Source of the DNA: JANYHF01 sp963732765
Lineage (GTDB): Bacteria > Pseudomonadota > Alphaproteobacteria > Rhizobiales > Hyphomicrobiaceae
DNA: 64,000 nucleotides
Reading direction: 5' to 3'
Assembly: GCA_963732765.1 (NCBI GenBank)
Contig: CAVTAS010000010.1
Location: forward strand, 62,001 to 126,000
Below, piece by piece: positions 8,492-17,330 of the stretch. Position numbers and translations under genes: made by a program. Numbering within the stretch: the stretch's first letter is position 1; the number at the start of each line of letters is the position of its first letter. The notes under the pieces were generated by a model. It did no database searches, was not told the DNA's origin, and saw nothing but the letters and a program-made list of their open reading frames with translations.

Positions 8492-9469
8492 CTACTGCTC
8501 GCGAAAGGCGCGGGCGATTTGATCCGACAGCGGCTTGATCAGGTAACTCAGAGCCGAGCGACGGTCGGTTTCGATCATCACATCCACAGGCATGCCCGGC
8601 AGCAGCACGGCGCCATCGAGTCTCTTGTCGGCATCCGCGCTGAGCCGAATGCGAACTAAATAATACTCAGTATTGAGAGCGGTATCGCGTATGAGGTCGG
8701 CTGAAACTTGCTCGACAGTTCCGTCCAGCGACGGCGTCGTGCGCTGATTGAGACTGGTCATGCGCAGCTCCGCCGACTGCCCCGATCGCACCTGGTCGAC
8801 GTCCCGCGCCGCCAGGCGAGCGTCGATCCTGAGCGCTTCCTTGCTCGGAACGATCTCGGCGATGGTGGCATTGGCGGGGATGATGCCGCCGACGGTATGG
8901 GTTGCCAGATTGAGAACACGTCCGGCTACCGGCGCCCGGACTTGCGCCCGGGCCAGCCGGGCATCGAACTTGGCCTTTTCGTTCGAGAGTTTCGCGATTT
9001 CGCCGGACAGGCGTGCGGCTTCCCGCTGCAGCCCGGTGACGCGGCTGTGAGCTACCAGACGCTTGGCCTGCAACTCGAGCAGGCCCTTCAATTCATCCTC
9101 GACCAGATCGATTTGCGCCGACTGCGCGGAGATCTCCTTGACCAGGCCAGCGATGCCGGCTTCGAGTTCGCGCGCATCGAGCGATAACAGCACGGCGCCG
9201 GCGTCCACGGCATCGCCGTCTTTGACATGGATCTTAGCGATGGTGCCGCCGTCCAGATGCTGGACCAAACGCCGGTTGCCTTCGACCACCACTGTGCCAT
9301 TGGCGATCACGGCGCCGCTGATAGAGGCGGTCGCCGCCCAGCCGCCAAGTCCCACGATGAGCAGCACAGTGACAATCCAGGAGCCGCGCAGCAATCGGGA
9401 GAGATCACGCTCGGCATTGACGTAGCGCTCGGCGTCAATGGACGCTGGCAGCGACTTTGACAGGACCAT
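8492..9469 (-). CDS. Short HlyD-family periplasmic adaptor
   Basis: A 325-residue type I secretion adaptor. A cytosolic N-tail and one membrane helix (about 30-52) are followed by a lipoyl half (GGTIAKIHVKDGDAVDAGAVL), a coiled-coil hairpin, the second lipoyl half (VRAPVAGRVLNLATHTVGG) and a beta-barrel with LPGMPVDVMI. PrtE/HlyD proteins usually have about 430-480 residues; the coiled coil here is about 100 residues shorter than usual, implying a shorter periplasmic tunnel or a longer TolC. It overlaps the end of the ABC gene by 35 bases. Confidence 0.92.
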   Translation of the reverse strand: MVLSKSLPASIDAERYVNAERDLSRLLRGSWIVTVLLIVGLGGWAATASISGAVIANGTVVVEGNRRLVQHLDGGTIAKIHVKDGDAVDAGAVLLSLDARELEAGIAGLVKEISAQSAQIDLVEDELKGLLELQAKRLVAHSRVTGLQREAARLSGEIAKLSNEKAKFDARLARAQVRAPVAGRVLNLATHTVGGIIPANATIAEIVPSKEALRIDARLAARDVDQVRSGQSAELRMTSLNQRTTPSLDGTVEQVSADLIRDTALNTEYYLVRIRLSADADKRLDGAVLLPGMPVDVMIETDRRSALSYLIKPLSDQIARAFREQ

Positions 9470-12008
9470 GGACAGGCTCCAGAGGCGTGGACGCGCGCGC
9501 GTTGCGCAGAACTTCGTTGGGCGGGCCGAAGGCGACTTGCCGGCCCTCGTTCAGAACCAGGACGCGGTTGACGGCCGTCAGCACGCTGTGGCGATGAGCC
9601 ATCACAACCACGATGCAACCGGAATGGCGAAGCCGTGTGATCGCAGAGACAAGAGCAGCCTCGCCCTGGTTATCGAGATTGGCGTTGGGTTCATCCATCA
9701 CAACCAATGCCGGATCGCCATAGAGGGCGCGGGCGAGCGCGATGCGCTGCCGTTGGCCGCCCGACAGAGCCGTACCGCCCTCGCCGACTTGAGTGTTGTA
9801 GCCGTCCGTGAGCTGCACGATCATATCATGAACGCCAGATGCCGCTGCCGCTGTAATGACGGCTTCCGGATCGGGGTTGGGGTGGAGGCGGGCGATGTTC
9901 TCAGCGATGGTACCCTCGAACAGCGAAACATCCTGGGGCAGATAGCCAACTAACCGCCCGAGCTGTTCGGCCGGCCATTGCGAGAGCGACGCACCATCGA
10001 GCCGGACATCGCCGTGCCGGATTGGCCAGACGCCGACCAGCGCGCGGGCCAGTGTGGATTTGCCAGACGCACTCGGGCCGACCACTGCAACGGCATCGCC
10101 GGGCGCCAGCCTGAACGTCAGGCCTTTCAGCACAGTCTCGGTTTCGCCGATTGCCGAGACATAAAGGTTGCGCACAGACAGATCCCCTTGCGGGTAGGGC
10201 AGTGCGATCTGGTCTTCGGATGGCCCCTTGACCGTCATGGCTTGGCGGCAACGCTTCACAGCTGCCCGGGCGCCATCGATACCACGCCACTGCGCAACCA
10301 GCTGCTCGATCGGGCCCAGCGCACGGGTGGCGAGGATGGACGACGCAATCATGGCGCCGGCCGAAACCGAACCTTGGATCGAGAGATAGGCGCCCAGCGC
10401 CAACATCAGCGATTGCAACAGCATACGGCTGATCCGACTGGCGGCGCCAGAGGTGCTCGCAATGTCGCCGGCGCGCAGCTGCTGCGAGAGGGCGCGCCGG
10501 TGCGCGCTAAGCCAACGCCAGCGATGTGCCTCGACCATGCCCATGGCCTGCAGAGCCTCGGAGCCGCGCCGGCCAGCTTCGAGAATCGTACTTGAGCGGA
10601 CGTTCTCTTCGGCGGCGCGCGCGAGCGGCTTTTGCGTCAAGAGCTGGTTTGCGAGCGAGAGCGCGACCAGGACACCCGCTCCCGCGATGGCAGCCAACCC
10701 CAGCAACGGATGCAACAGAAACAGGATGGCGAAGTAAAGCGGCGTCCACGGCAGATCAAGCATCGCTGCCGGCGCTGGTCCAGCAACAAACTGACGGATT
10801 TGCTCAAGATCGCCCATCAAACGCCCGTCTGCCGCAGTGGATTTCACAGATCCAGGCTGAACGGCGCGCTTCAACAGCGGGCCGCTAAGCAGCCGGTCGA
10901 GGCGTATGGATATCCGGCTGAGCACGCGTGACCGCAGGGCGTCGAGCACCCCGAAGACCAGATAGAGGCCTATCAATAGTATGGTCAGGAGGGTCAGCGT
11001 TTCGAGGCTCCGACTGGTCAGGACGCGGTCGTAAACCTGCAACATGTATAGCGGTCCACTGAGCATCAGGACGTTCATCACCAAGCTGATGGCTGCAGTC
11101 CCGAGGATCGCCGGCCGGCAGGCGGCGAACGCGGCCTCGACTGACGAGGCTCCACGCTCGTCTTGACCGCCAATCACGGGATGCGTCTGTGGCGCCGGTC
11201 GAGGCTGCCTGATCTGCGACCGGTACCGCGTATGCAGCGACACGACGCGATCATCCGGCTGCCGCTCCGGCAGGGGAGTGCGAGCTACCGTCGCGAAACG
11301 CAGCCCTGCGCCGGTCGCCGCTGCACGCAGGTGCGACCTGTCGCGCCCCGGACTTCTGCGCATCAGGAGGCGCATGATCACGAGCCCGGCCGATACAGTT
11401 GTCGCCAGCACAACCCACAAGGATGCGATGCCCAGGAGTAGGTCCGTGACCGGCAGGCGATGCAACGGCGTCACCAGGGGAATGGCAATGAGAGATAGCC
11501 AGCAAGTGAGCGATGTGCTGCCTATGAGTGCTGATCGCAAGACATCCAGAACCGAAAGATGTGGCAGCAACGGACGTTCGGAGCGGCGCACAAACGGCAG
11601 CAGATGCGCCTCGATCAGCAAGGCGACGCCGACTAATACGCTCATGACGCAGAGTTTTGCGATAAGTTTGCTCGGTAGGCAGAGCGACCCGAAGCGAAGC
11701 AGCTCCGGCCCGTCGCCACGTTCGCACCAGGCGCCCATGCGCAGTGCGATCAGCGCGCCGCCACTTGCCAGCAACAAGCCAAGCGCGACCAGAATCATGC
11801 CGTGCAGGAGCTCGAATGTCTTGAGGCCCGGCCCCTTTGAGCCCGTGAACAGAATGCGCAGACCCAGGCCGTCGGCCGTCGCGGCAACTGCAAGTCCGAG
11901 CACCGCGCCAACCCAATGGGCAGCGATCAGGCCGCCAATGACGCTTGGCATGTCAGGGAGCATTTGATACCGCCGGGTTCCATGACGACGTTCAAGGCCA
12001 TCTGCCAA
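9435..12008 (-). CDS. Type I secretion ABC transporter with extra N-terminal membrane domain
   Basis: An 857-residue exporter. Residues about 295-575 are a PrtD-like transmembrane domain (LMLSGPLYMLQVYDRVL is the family signature), and about 610-830 the nucleotide-binding domain with Walker A GPSASGKST, LSGGQRQRIAL signature and Walker B ALVVMDEP. PrtD proteins are usually near 570 residues. Here about 290 residues precede that core: five or so hydrophobic helices (about 22-48, 68-92, 112-138, 160-182, 186-214), then a basic, proline-rich linker. The extra domain is unrecognised. The frame opens with TTG at 12008; ATG at 11963 is an alternative that keeps all helices. Confidence 0.9.
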   Translation of the reverse strand: MADGLERRHGTRRYQMLPDMPSVIGGLIAAHWVGAVLGLAVAATADGLGLRILFTGSKGPGLKTFELLHGMILVALGLLLASGGALIALRMGAWCERGDGPELLRFGSLCLPSKLIAKLCVMSVLVGVALLIEAHLLPFVRRSERPLLPHLSVLDVLRSALIGSTSLTCWLSLIAIPLVTPLHRLPVTDLLLGIASLWVVLATTVSAGLVIMRLLMRRSPGRDRSHLRAAATGAGLRFATVARTPLPERQPDDRVVSLHTRYRSQIRQPRPAPQTHPVIGGQDERGASSVEAAFAACRPAILGTAAISLVMNVLMLSGPLYMLQVYDRVLTSRSLETLTLLTILLIGLYLVFGVLDALRSRVLSRISIRLDRLLSGPLLKRAVQPGSVKSTAADGRLMGDLEQIRQFVAGPAPAAMLDLPWTPLYFAILFLLHPLLGLAAIAGAGVLVALSLANQLLTQKPLARAAEENVRSSTILEAGRRGSEALQAMGMVEAHRWRWLSAHRRALSQQLRAGDIASTSGAASRISRMLLQSLMLALGAYLSIQGSVSAGAMIASSILATRALGPIEQLVAQWRGIDGARAAVKRCRQAMTVKGPSEDQIALPYPQGDLSVRNLYVSAIGETETVLKGLTFRLAPGDAVAVVGPSASGKSTLARALVGVWPIRHGDVRLDGASLSQWPAEQLGRLVGYLPQDVSLFEGTIAENIARLHPNPDPEAVITAAAASGVHDMIVQLTDGYNTQVGEGGTALSGGQRQRIALARALYGDPALVVMDEPNANLDNQGEAALVSAITRLRHSGCIVVVMAHRHSVLTAVNRVLVLNEGRQVAFGPPNEVLRNARASTPLEPVHGPVKVAASVH

Positions 12009-12083
12009 GTACCCGCCTGTCGCGTGTGGGATCGGAGCGGGCGGCGACCTTACGGGTCACTCGTCCGCCCCGGGAGCATTGTG

Positions 12084-14747
12084 CTAGGCCGCCATCAGGT
12101 CGTGCGTGTGCATATCGACCGGTACGGCGACATCGACAGGAACGTCTGGCACAATTGGCGGTGCTGCCTCTGGAGCGGAGGCGGGAGGCGCCGCCGGATC
12201 CAGTGCAATCACGTCAGCATCGCCGCCGCCCGAGCCATCTTCAATCAGGTGCTCAAAGAAGTGATCGCTGAGCAATTCGTCGAGATCGGCCGTGTCCGTC
12301 GTAAGAGCGAGTGCACCGTTATCGAGGTGGTAGGTCTCGCCATTGCCCAGGAAACGGAACTGCTCGACATGGCTCACGACATCGACGTCGCCGTTGGCGG
12401 CGGTGAACTGAATACCGTCGCCGGCGACCGCGATGGTATAGTCGGCAAAGTTCCCGTCCAACACCACAGCATCGGTTCCGCTGCCGCCGTCGATGCTGTC
12501 GGCGCCGTCGCCGCCCATCAACAGGTCGTCGCCGGAGCCGCCGTTCAAGGCATCCACACCGCCATCGCCGAACAGGGCGTCTGTGCCCCGGCTACCGGAG
12601 AGGTTGTCGTCGCCGACGCCGCCCACCAGGATGTCGTCGCCGAAGTCGCCGGCTAAGGCATCGTTGCCGTCACTTCCCGACAGAAGATCGTCGCCACGAC
12701 CGCCAACCAACTTGTCGTTGCCAACTCCACCGTCGAGACTGTCGTCGCCAAATCCGCCGGACATACTGTCGTTGCCGGCAAGGCCAATCATGAGATCGTT
12801 GCCCTTGCCGCCGGCTCCGTTGTCATTGCCATCGGCATAGATCACGACATCGTCGCCTGCGGTTGGGGCCTGACCGGCCTCCGTTCCATCTGGCGGCGCG
12901 AGCATCTCGGCCAATGCATTGTGGCCCAGGGCAGGTGGCGGCGTTGGAACCGGGTCGACAACCGGCGCGGGGTCGACCACCGGATCGGGACCAGGTCCGG
13001 CAACCGGACCGGGCGGCGGCGGATCGACCGGGGCGGGATCGACCACTGGGGGCGGCGTTGGAGCCGGCGTCGGGACGGGCGCTGGAGGAGGCGCCGCTGC
13101 CGTCGGGTTCATCGGGTTGATGGCCTCTTGAGCTTGAGCAATATTCTTCACAATGCCGAAGTGCTGGCCGGCATCGATCGTGAAGTCGTTGGCAGTCAGC
13201 TGGTTGTTCAGTACCGTGACGGTGCCGAGCAAATCGAGGTTGTGTGCGCCGCCGCCAGCTCCCTGGTTCGAGCGCAAGTGCAACACCGTGTCGTCGGCAG
13301 CGCCGTCGCCATCGGCATCCTTGATTTCGATTTGATTGACCTCGGTAGTGTGCCCCGCGATCGACAGCGTGTCACCCTCGGCCTTGTTGAAATCAGTGAT
13401 GACGTCGTTGCCAATACTATCGACCCAATGATCGTGCACGAGAGTGTTCTCGCCTGTTACCGCCATGTAGTCGATGACGCCGTTGGCATCGGCGTGTTTC
13501 TGCAGGATCGACAGCTTGGCATTGACCAGGGTCTCGATCTGAAACTGGTCGGCACCGGCGCCTCCGGTCAGAATGTCGTCAGCAGGTAGACCGACCTGGT
13601 TCGGATAGATCATCCGGGCCGCGCCGTTCACTTCGCCATTGGGATCGTTCGCAGCGTTGATGTCCTGCGCGATCGGCGTTTCGCCGGCGTCCGAGCGGGA
13701 TCTGACAACATCGTTCCCATCGCCACCAATCAACTGATCGTTGCCGCGGCCACCGTTCAACCGGTCTTGGCCGGCGCCGCCGGCGAGGGTGTCGTTGCCA
13801 TAGTTGCCAGAAAGCGTGTCGTTTCCGGCGGTTCCGACGAGACTGTCGTCGTTCACGGTGCCCTTGTTTTGCGCGACCGGCGCTGGTGCGGGAGCCGGAG
13901 CTGGATTGACCACTGGGGGTGGAGTTGGTGTTGGCGCCGGAGCGGGTGCCGGCGGGGGAGCCGCAGCAAGCGACGGGTTCGTCGGGTTGATGGCCTCTTG
14001 AACTTGGGCAATGTTGCGCACGATGCCAGGATGCGAGGCGGCGTCGACGGTGAAGTCGTTCGCCGTCAATTGGTTGTTCAGTACCGTGACGGTACCGAGC
14101 AGATCGAGGTTGTGCGCCCCGCCGCCGGCTCCCTGGTTGGAGCGCAGTTGCAGTACTGTATCGTCGACGGCGCCATCGCCGTCAGCGTCCTTGATCTCGA
14201 TCTGGGATACTTCGACCGTGTGGCCCACAATAGAGAGCTTGTCGCCGTCAGCCTTGTTGAAATCAGTGATAACATCGTTGCCGATACTGTCGACCCAATG
14301 GTCGTGCACGAGAGTGTTCTCGCCTGTTACGGCCATGTAGTCGATGACGCCATTGGCATCGGCGTGCTTCTGTAGGATCGACAGCTTGGCGTTGACCAGC
14401 GCCTCGATGCGGAACTGGTCGGCGCCGGCGCCGCCAGTCAGGATATCGTCTGCTGGCAGACCAACCTGGTTCGGATAGATCATGCGGGTCGCGGCATTCA
14501 CCTCGCCGTTTGGATCGTTGGTGGCGTTGATGTCCTGCGCGATTGGTGTTTCACCGGCATCCGAACGGGACACGATGACATCATTGCCCGCCCCTCCATT
14601 CAGCAGGTCGTTGCCGCGTCCGCCATTCAACCGGTCATTGCCGGTTCCACCGTCCAAAGTATCGTTGCCATAGTTACCGAACAACCGGTCACTGCGGGCG
14701 GTACCCGAAAGACTGTCATTGCTCAATGAGCCTCTGCGACGTGCCAT
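12084..14747 (-). CDS. RTX calcium-binding repeat protein, likely T1SS substrate
   Basis: An 887-residue acidic protein without a signal peptide. It contains GGxGxDxLx nonapeptides (for example GGTGNDRLNGGRGNDLL) in three blocks, near 20-60, 300-350 and 635-760. Residues about 1-290 and 291-580 are near-identical tandem units with a period of exactly 290 residues, each ending in a Pro/Ala-rich linker. Between the RTX blocks each unit carries a conserved domain (DILTGGAGADQF to LTANDF) of unknown fold with no visible enzyme motif. It is the first gene of the exporter operon, preceded by a good AGGAG site, so it is probably the exported cargo: a cell-surface or matrix protein. Confidence 0.9.
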   Translation of the reverse strand: MARRRGSLSNDSLSGTARSDRLFGNYGNDTLDGGTGNDRLNGGRGNDLLNGGAGNDVIVSRSDAGETPIAQDINATNDPNGEVNAATRMIYPNQVGLPADDILTGGAGADQFRIEALVNAKLSILQKHADANGVIDYMAVTGENTLVHDHWVDSIGNDVITDFNKADGDKLSIVGHTVEVSQIEIKDADGDGAVDDTVLQLRSNQGAGGGAHNLDLLGTVTVLNNQLTANDFTVDAASHPGIVRNIAQVQEAINPTNPSLAAAPPPAPAPAPTPTPPPVVNPAPAPAPAPVAQNKGTVNDDSLVGTAGNDTLSGNYGNDTLAGGAGQDRLNGGRGNDQLIGGDGNDVVRSRSDAGETPIAQDINAANDPNGEVNGAARMIYPNQVGLPADDILTGGAGADQFQIETLVNAKLSILQKHADANGVIDYMAVTGENTLVHDHWVDSIGNDVITDFNKAEGDTLSIAGHTTEVNQIEIKDADGDGAADDTVLHLRSNQGAGGGAHNLDLLGTVTVLNNQLTANDFTIDAGQHFGIVKNIAQAQEAINPMNPTAAAPPPAPVPTPAPTPPPVVDPAPVDPPPPGPVAGPGPDPVVDPAPVVDPVPTPPPALGHNALAEMLAPPDGTEAGQAPTAGDDVVIYADGNDNGAGGKGNDLMIGLAGNDSMSGGFGDDSLDGGVGNDKLVGGRGDDLLSGSDGNDALAGDFGDDILVGGVGDDNLSGSRGTDALFGDGGVDALNGGSGDDLLMGGDGADSIDGGSGTDAVVLDGNFADYTIAVAGDGIQFTAANGDVDVVSHVEQFRFLGNGETYHLDNGALALTTDTADLDELLSDHFFEHLIEDGSGGGDADVIALDPAAPPASAPEAAPPIVPDVPVDVAVPVDMHTHDLMAA

Positions 14748-15519
14748 TTCTTTTCTCCTGGCTTGCTATGATTTGTTGTGTTGGAGCATTCCTCGGTAAT
14801 GCTCCGTAGCCTGCTCGGTGCGGTCTGAACCACACAGAACTCCGTTGCGAGACGGCGCTCGCGTGTCGATTGACTTTGGCTCAGATGTTGCGGTAGCGGC
14901 TATCCGGCAACGTCTGCCTTGGATAGAATCACCTCTCCGGCTGGGTTCAACCCGGCCGAATGCGCGCGAACACTGGCGATGATAGGACTACTTCGGATGA
15001 ATTGGCGACATGGACCGAACTCCTGCGAGTGCATTGAACGCAGCCGTGTCGACTTCCAAGTGGGCCGCCCCCGCGACCTTGCGACTTCACCCGCCCGCAA
15101 TGGAATTGATACTATTCGGAAAGATGGCGAAACTTTGTGAATTCACTATCAAATTCTGACGGGTGAACCATTCCCATTTTCATTAGTGAATGTATATCGC
15201 GGAGAGTATATCGTCATTCATCGTGGTCGCTAAACAAACGTCTGAGAGTGGTGACTATTACTTTGAAAGCGACCATTTGATAAGCGCAGGATAACCTCAA
15301 AGTAATGGCAACGTTGCGGTCTCGCTGCGTCCGAAAATTGAAGGATGGTCGCACTGGCGAGGCGGCGCGACAGGAGCGGCTCGGGCCGGCCATCGACCGG
15401 TCCCATGAACAATAACCTGCCGGCGTCAAGAGATGTGTTGAGACCGAATGGGAAAATAGGTCGATGGTTGTGAACCCACTGTCAGTCATTAGCTCTGCGA
15501 GGAACAGTCTCCTGCCGCA
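14748..15519. other. Intergenic region upstream of the RTX operon
   Basis: About 770 bases. The first part must hold the promoter of the secretion operon (minus strand). Short open frames on both strands have no recognisable family. The stretch around 15140-15250 is AT-richer than its surroundings, which fits promoter DNA. No clear operator or RNA is visible. Confidence 0.5.
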
Positions 15520-15756
15520 TTGGTACTGGAAGAGAAATCTTGCCGCGGCCGTGTCGTTTGGCGGCCTGCCGACCTCGCTACCGTCGAGGGACGTGCCAAC
15601 CCGTCGAAGAAGAGTGTCGGACGTTTGAAAGACAGGGTGAGCGAACTCCTGGTGGCCGGAAACCCCAGCACCTGCGACGAAGTGAGCGGCCAGATCGCCG
15701 CAAGCTTGCGCGGCTGGTCAGGATACTTCGGGTACGGCTGGCGGCAGAAGGCCTGA
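15520..15756 (+). pseudogene. C-terminal remnant of a group II intron reverse transcriptase/maturase
   Basis: The 78-residue frame contains PSKKSVGRLKDRVSELL, VAGNPSTCDEV and LRGWSGYFGYGWRQKA. This order (KSVxRLKxKVxxLL, then LLRGWSxYFxYG) is the maturase X domain of group II intron-encoded proteins. The reverse transcriptase domains upstream and the endonuclease tail are missing, and I see no intact intron domain V nearby, so it is a dead fragment left by an old insertion. Confidence is limited by the short length. Confidence 0.7.
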
Positions 15757-16005
15757 CGCCACGCCATCACCCGATCCGCCGGTACCCCGCTCGCCGGCAG
15801 TTAGCAACTCGCGTAAAGAAGCGGACAACTTGTGAGCTAGCAAACCGGTCAGCCGCAAAAGCCACCGGCAGTCAAAGCTGGCCGGAAGCCCCGGAGGCGG
15901 AAAGCCCCAGTCGGTCGGCATCCCGCCACAAACGGGGTCTATGCCGCCGCACGCGAGTGCGGGGCGCGCGGACACAATCGAACCATACTGTGGGGCGTAC
16001 CAGGA

Positions 16006-17319
16006 ATGACCTTTGACCCGTTGCTTGCGGTCTACGCCGTGCCGCTCGTGTTGGCCTGGTTTCTGTTCCGTCGCGGCCGCCGCAAGTCGGAGGTGCGGCA
16101 CCTGGCGACCCGCGAGGCGTCCAAGGCGGCTGGGTTGACCGAGCCGGCGAGCCTGCACCCCGTCATCGATCCCGCGCTCTGCATGGGTTGCGGCGCCTGC
16201 GTGTCGGCTTGCCCGGAAGGTGAGATCATCGGCCTCATCAACGGCAAGGCGGAACTGATCGAGCCCTCGTCCTGCATCGGTCATGGCGCCTGCCGCGCCG
16301 CCTGTCCATTCGATGCCATCTCCCTGGTGTTCGGCACGGCAACGCGCGGCATGGAAATCCCGCATGTCGACAGCGATTTCCAAACCAACGTCCCAGGCAT
16401 CTACATTGCCGGCGAACTCGGCGGCATGGGGCTCATCCGCAATGCCATCGAGCAGGGCAAGCAAGCCGTCTACGCCATCGCGGCGCAGAAGGCGCGCGCG
16501 GCCAACGATCCCGGAATGCTCGATGTGCTGATCGTGGGCTCCGGCCCGGCGGGCCTTTCGGCGACCCTTGGCGCCAAGGCCAAGGCGCTGAAGTCCGTCA
16601 CCGTCGAGCAGGACACGCTTGGCGGCACAGTCGCGCATTTCCCGCGTGGCAAGCTGGTCATGACGCGCCCGGCCGTGCTGCCGATTGTTGGCAAAGTCAA
16701 TTTTCGCGAGACCACCAAAGAGGCGCTGCTGGGTTTTTGGGAAGAGGTGGTCGAAAAAAGTGGCGTCAGAGTCCGCTATCAGGAACGCGTTGAGGCGGTG
16801 TCGCCGATCGCTGGCGGCGGCTTCGACGTTGCGACCAGCCGGGGCCGCTATCGCACCCGCAACGTGCTGCTGGCGATTGGCCGCCGCGGCACGCCACGCA
16901 CGCTCGATGTGCCCGGCGAAGAGCAGGCCAAGGTCGTCTATCGCCTGCAGGATCCCGAGCAATACCGTGGGCAGAGGGTGGCCGTGATCGGCGGCGGCGA
17001 CAGCGCGGTGGAAGCAGCGCTCGCGCTGGCCGATGTGCCGGATACCGACGTTCTCCTCTCCTATCGCAGCGCAGCCTTCAGCCGCCTCAAGCCCAAGAAC
17101 CGCGAGAAGATCGAGGCCTACGCCAAAGAGCGCCGCGTCAATCTGATCCTGAATTCCGTGGTGAAGCAGATCGGGTCACAGTCGATCCTGCTCGAGCAGG
17201 GCGGGAAACGCCTGGAGATCGGGAACGACGCCGTGATCGTGTGCGCCGGCGGCATCCTGCCCACCGGGTTCCTGAAGTCCATCGGTGTCGAGGTCGAAAC
17301 CAAGTTCGGCGTTGCGTAA
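16006..17319 (+). CDS. Ferredoxin-fused NAD(P)/FAD-dependent reductase
   Basis: A 437-residue protein with one N-terminal membrane-anchor helix (about 5-20), then a two-cluster ferredoxin domain (about 50-105) and a thioredoxin-reductase-like flavoprotein domain (FAD site LIVGSGPAGLSA near 170, NAD(P) site VAVIGGGDSAVEAA near 325). The first cluster motif is CMGCGACVSACP. The second is CIGHGACRAACP, with His in place of the second Cys. No CxxC redox-active pair of thioredoxin reductase is seen. It should pass electrons between NAD(P)H and a ferredoxin partner at the membrane; the physiological partner is unknown. Confidence 0.85.
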   Translation: MTFDPLLAVYAVPLVLAWFLFRRGRRKSEVRHLATREASKAAGLTEPASLHPVIDPALCMGCGACVSACPEGEIIGLINGKAELIEPSSCIGHGACRAACPFDAISLVFGTATRGMEIPHVDSDFQTNVPGIYIAGELGGMGLIRNAIEQGKQAVYAIAAQKARAANDPGMLDVLIVGSGPAGLSATLGAKAKALKSVTVEQDTLGGTVAHFPRGKLVMTRPAVLPIVGKVNFRETTKEALLGFWEEVVEKSGVRVRYQERVEAVSPIAGGGFDVATSRGRYRTRNVLLAIGRRGTPRTLDVPGEEQAKVVYRLQDPEQYRGQRVAVIGGGDSAVEAALALADVPDTDVLLSYRSAAFSRLKPKNREKIEAYAKERRVNLILNSVVKQIGSQSILLEQGGKRLEIGNDAVIVCAGGILPTGFLKSIGVEVETKFGVA

Positions 17320-17330
17320 CGCTGCCGTCG

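Noticed and set aside
12084..14747. Many plus-strand frames opposite the RTX gene
   Set aside because: They arise from the repetitive GC-rich RTX code and match nothing.
15718..16962. A 414-residue minus-strand open frame over the ferredoxin reductase
   Set aside because: Antisense shadow; the plus-strand gene carries ferredoxin and Rossmann motifs.
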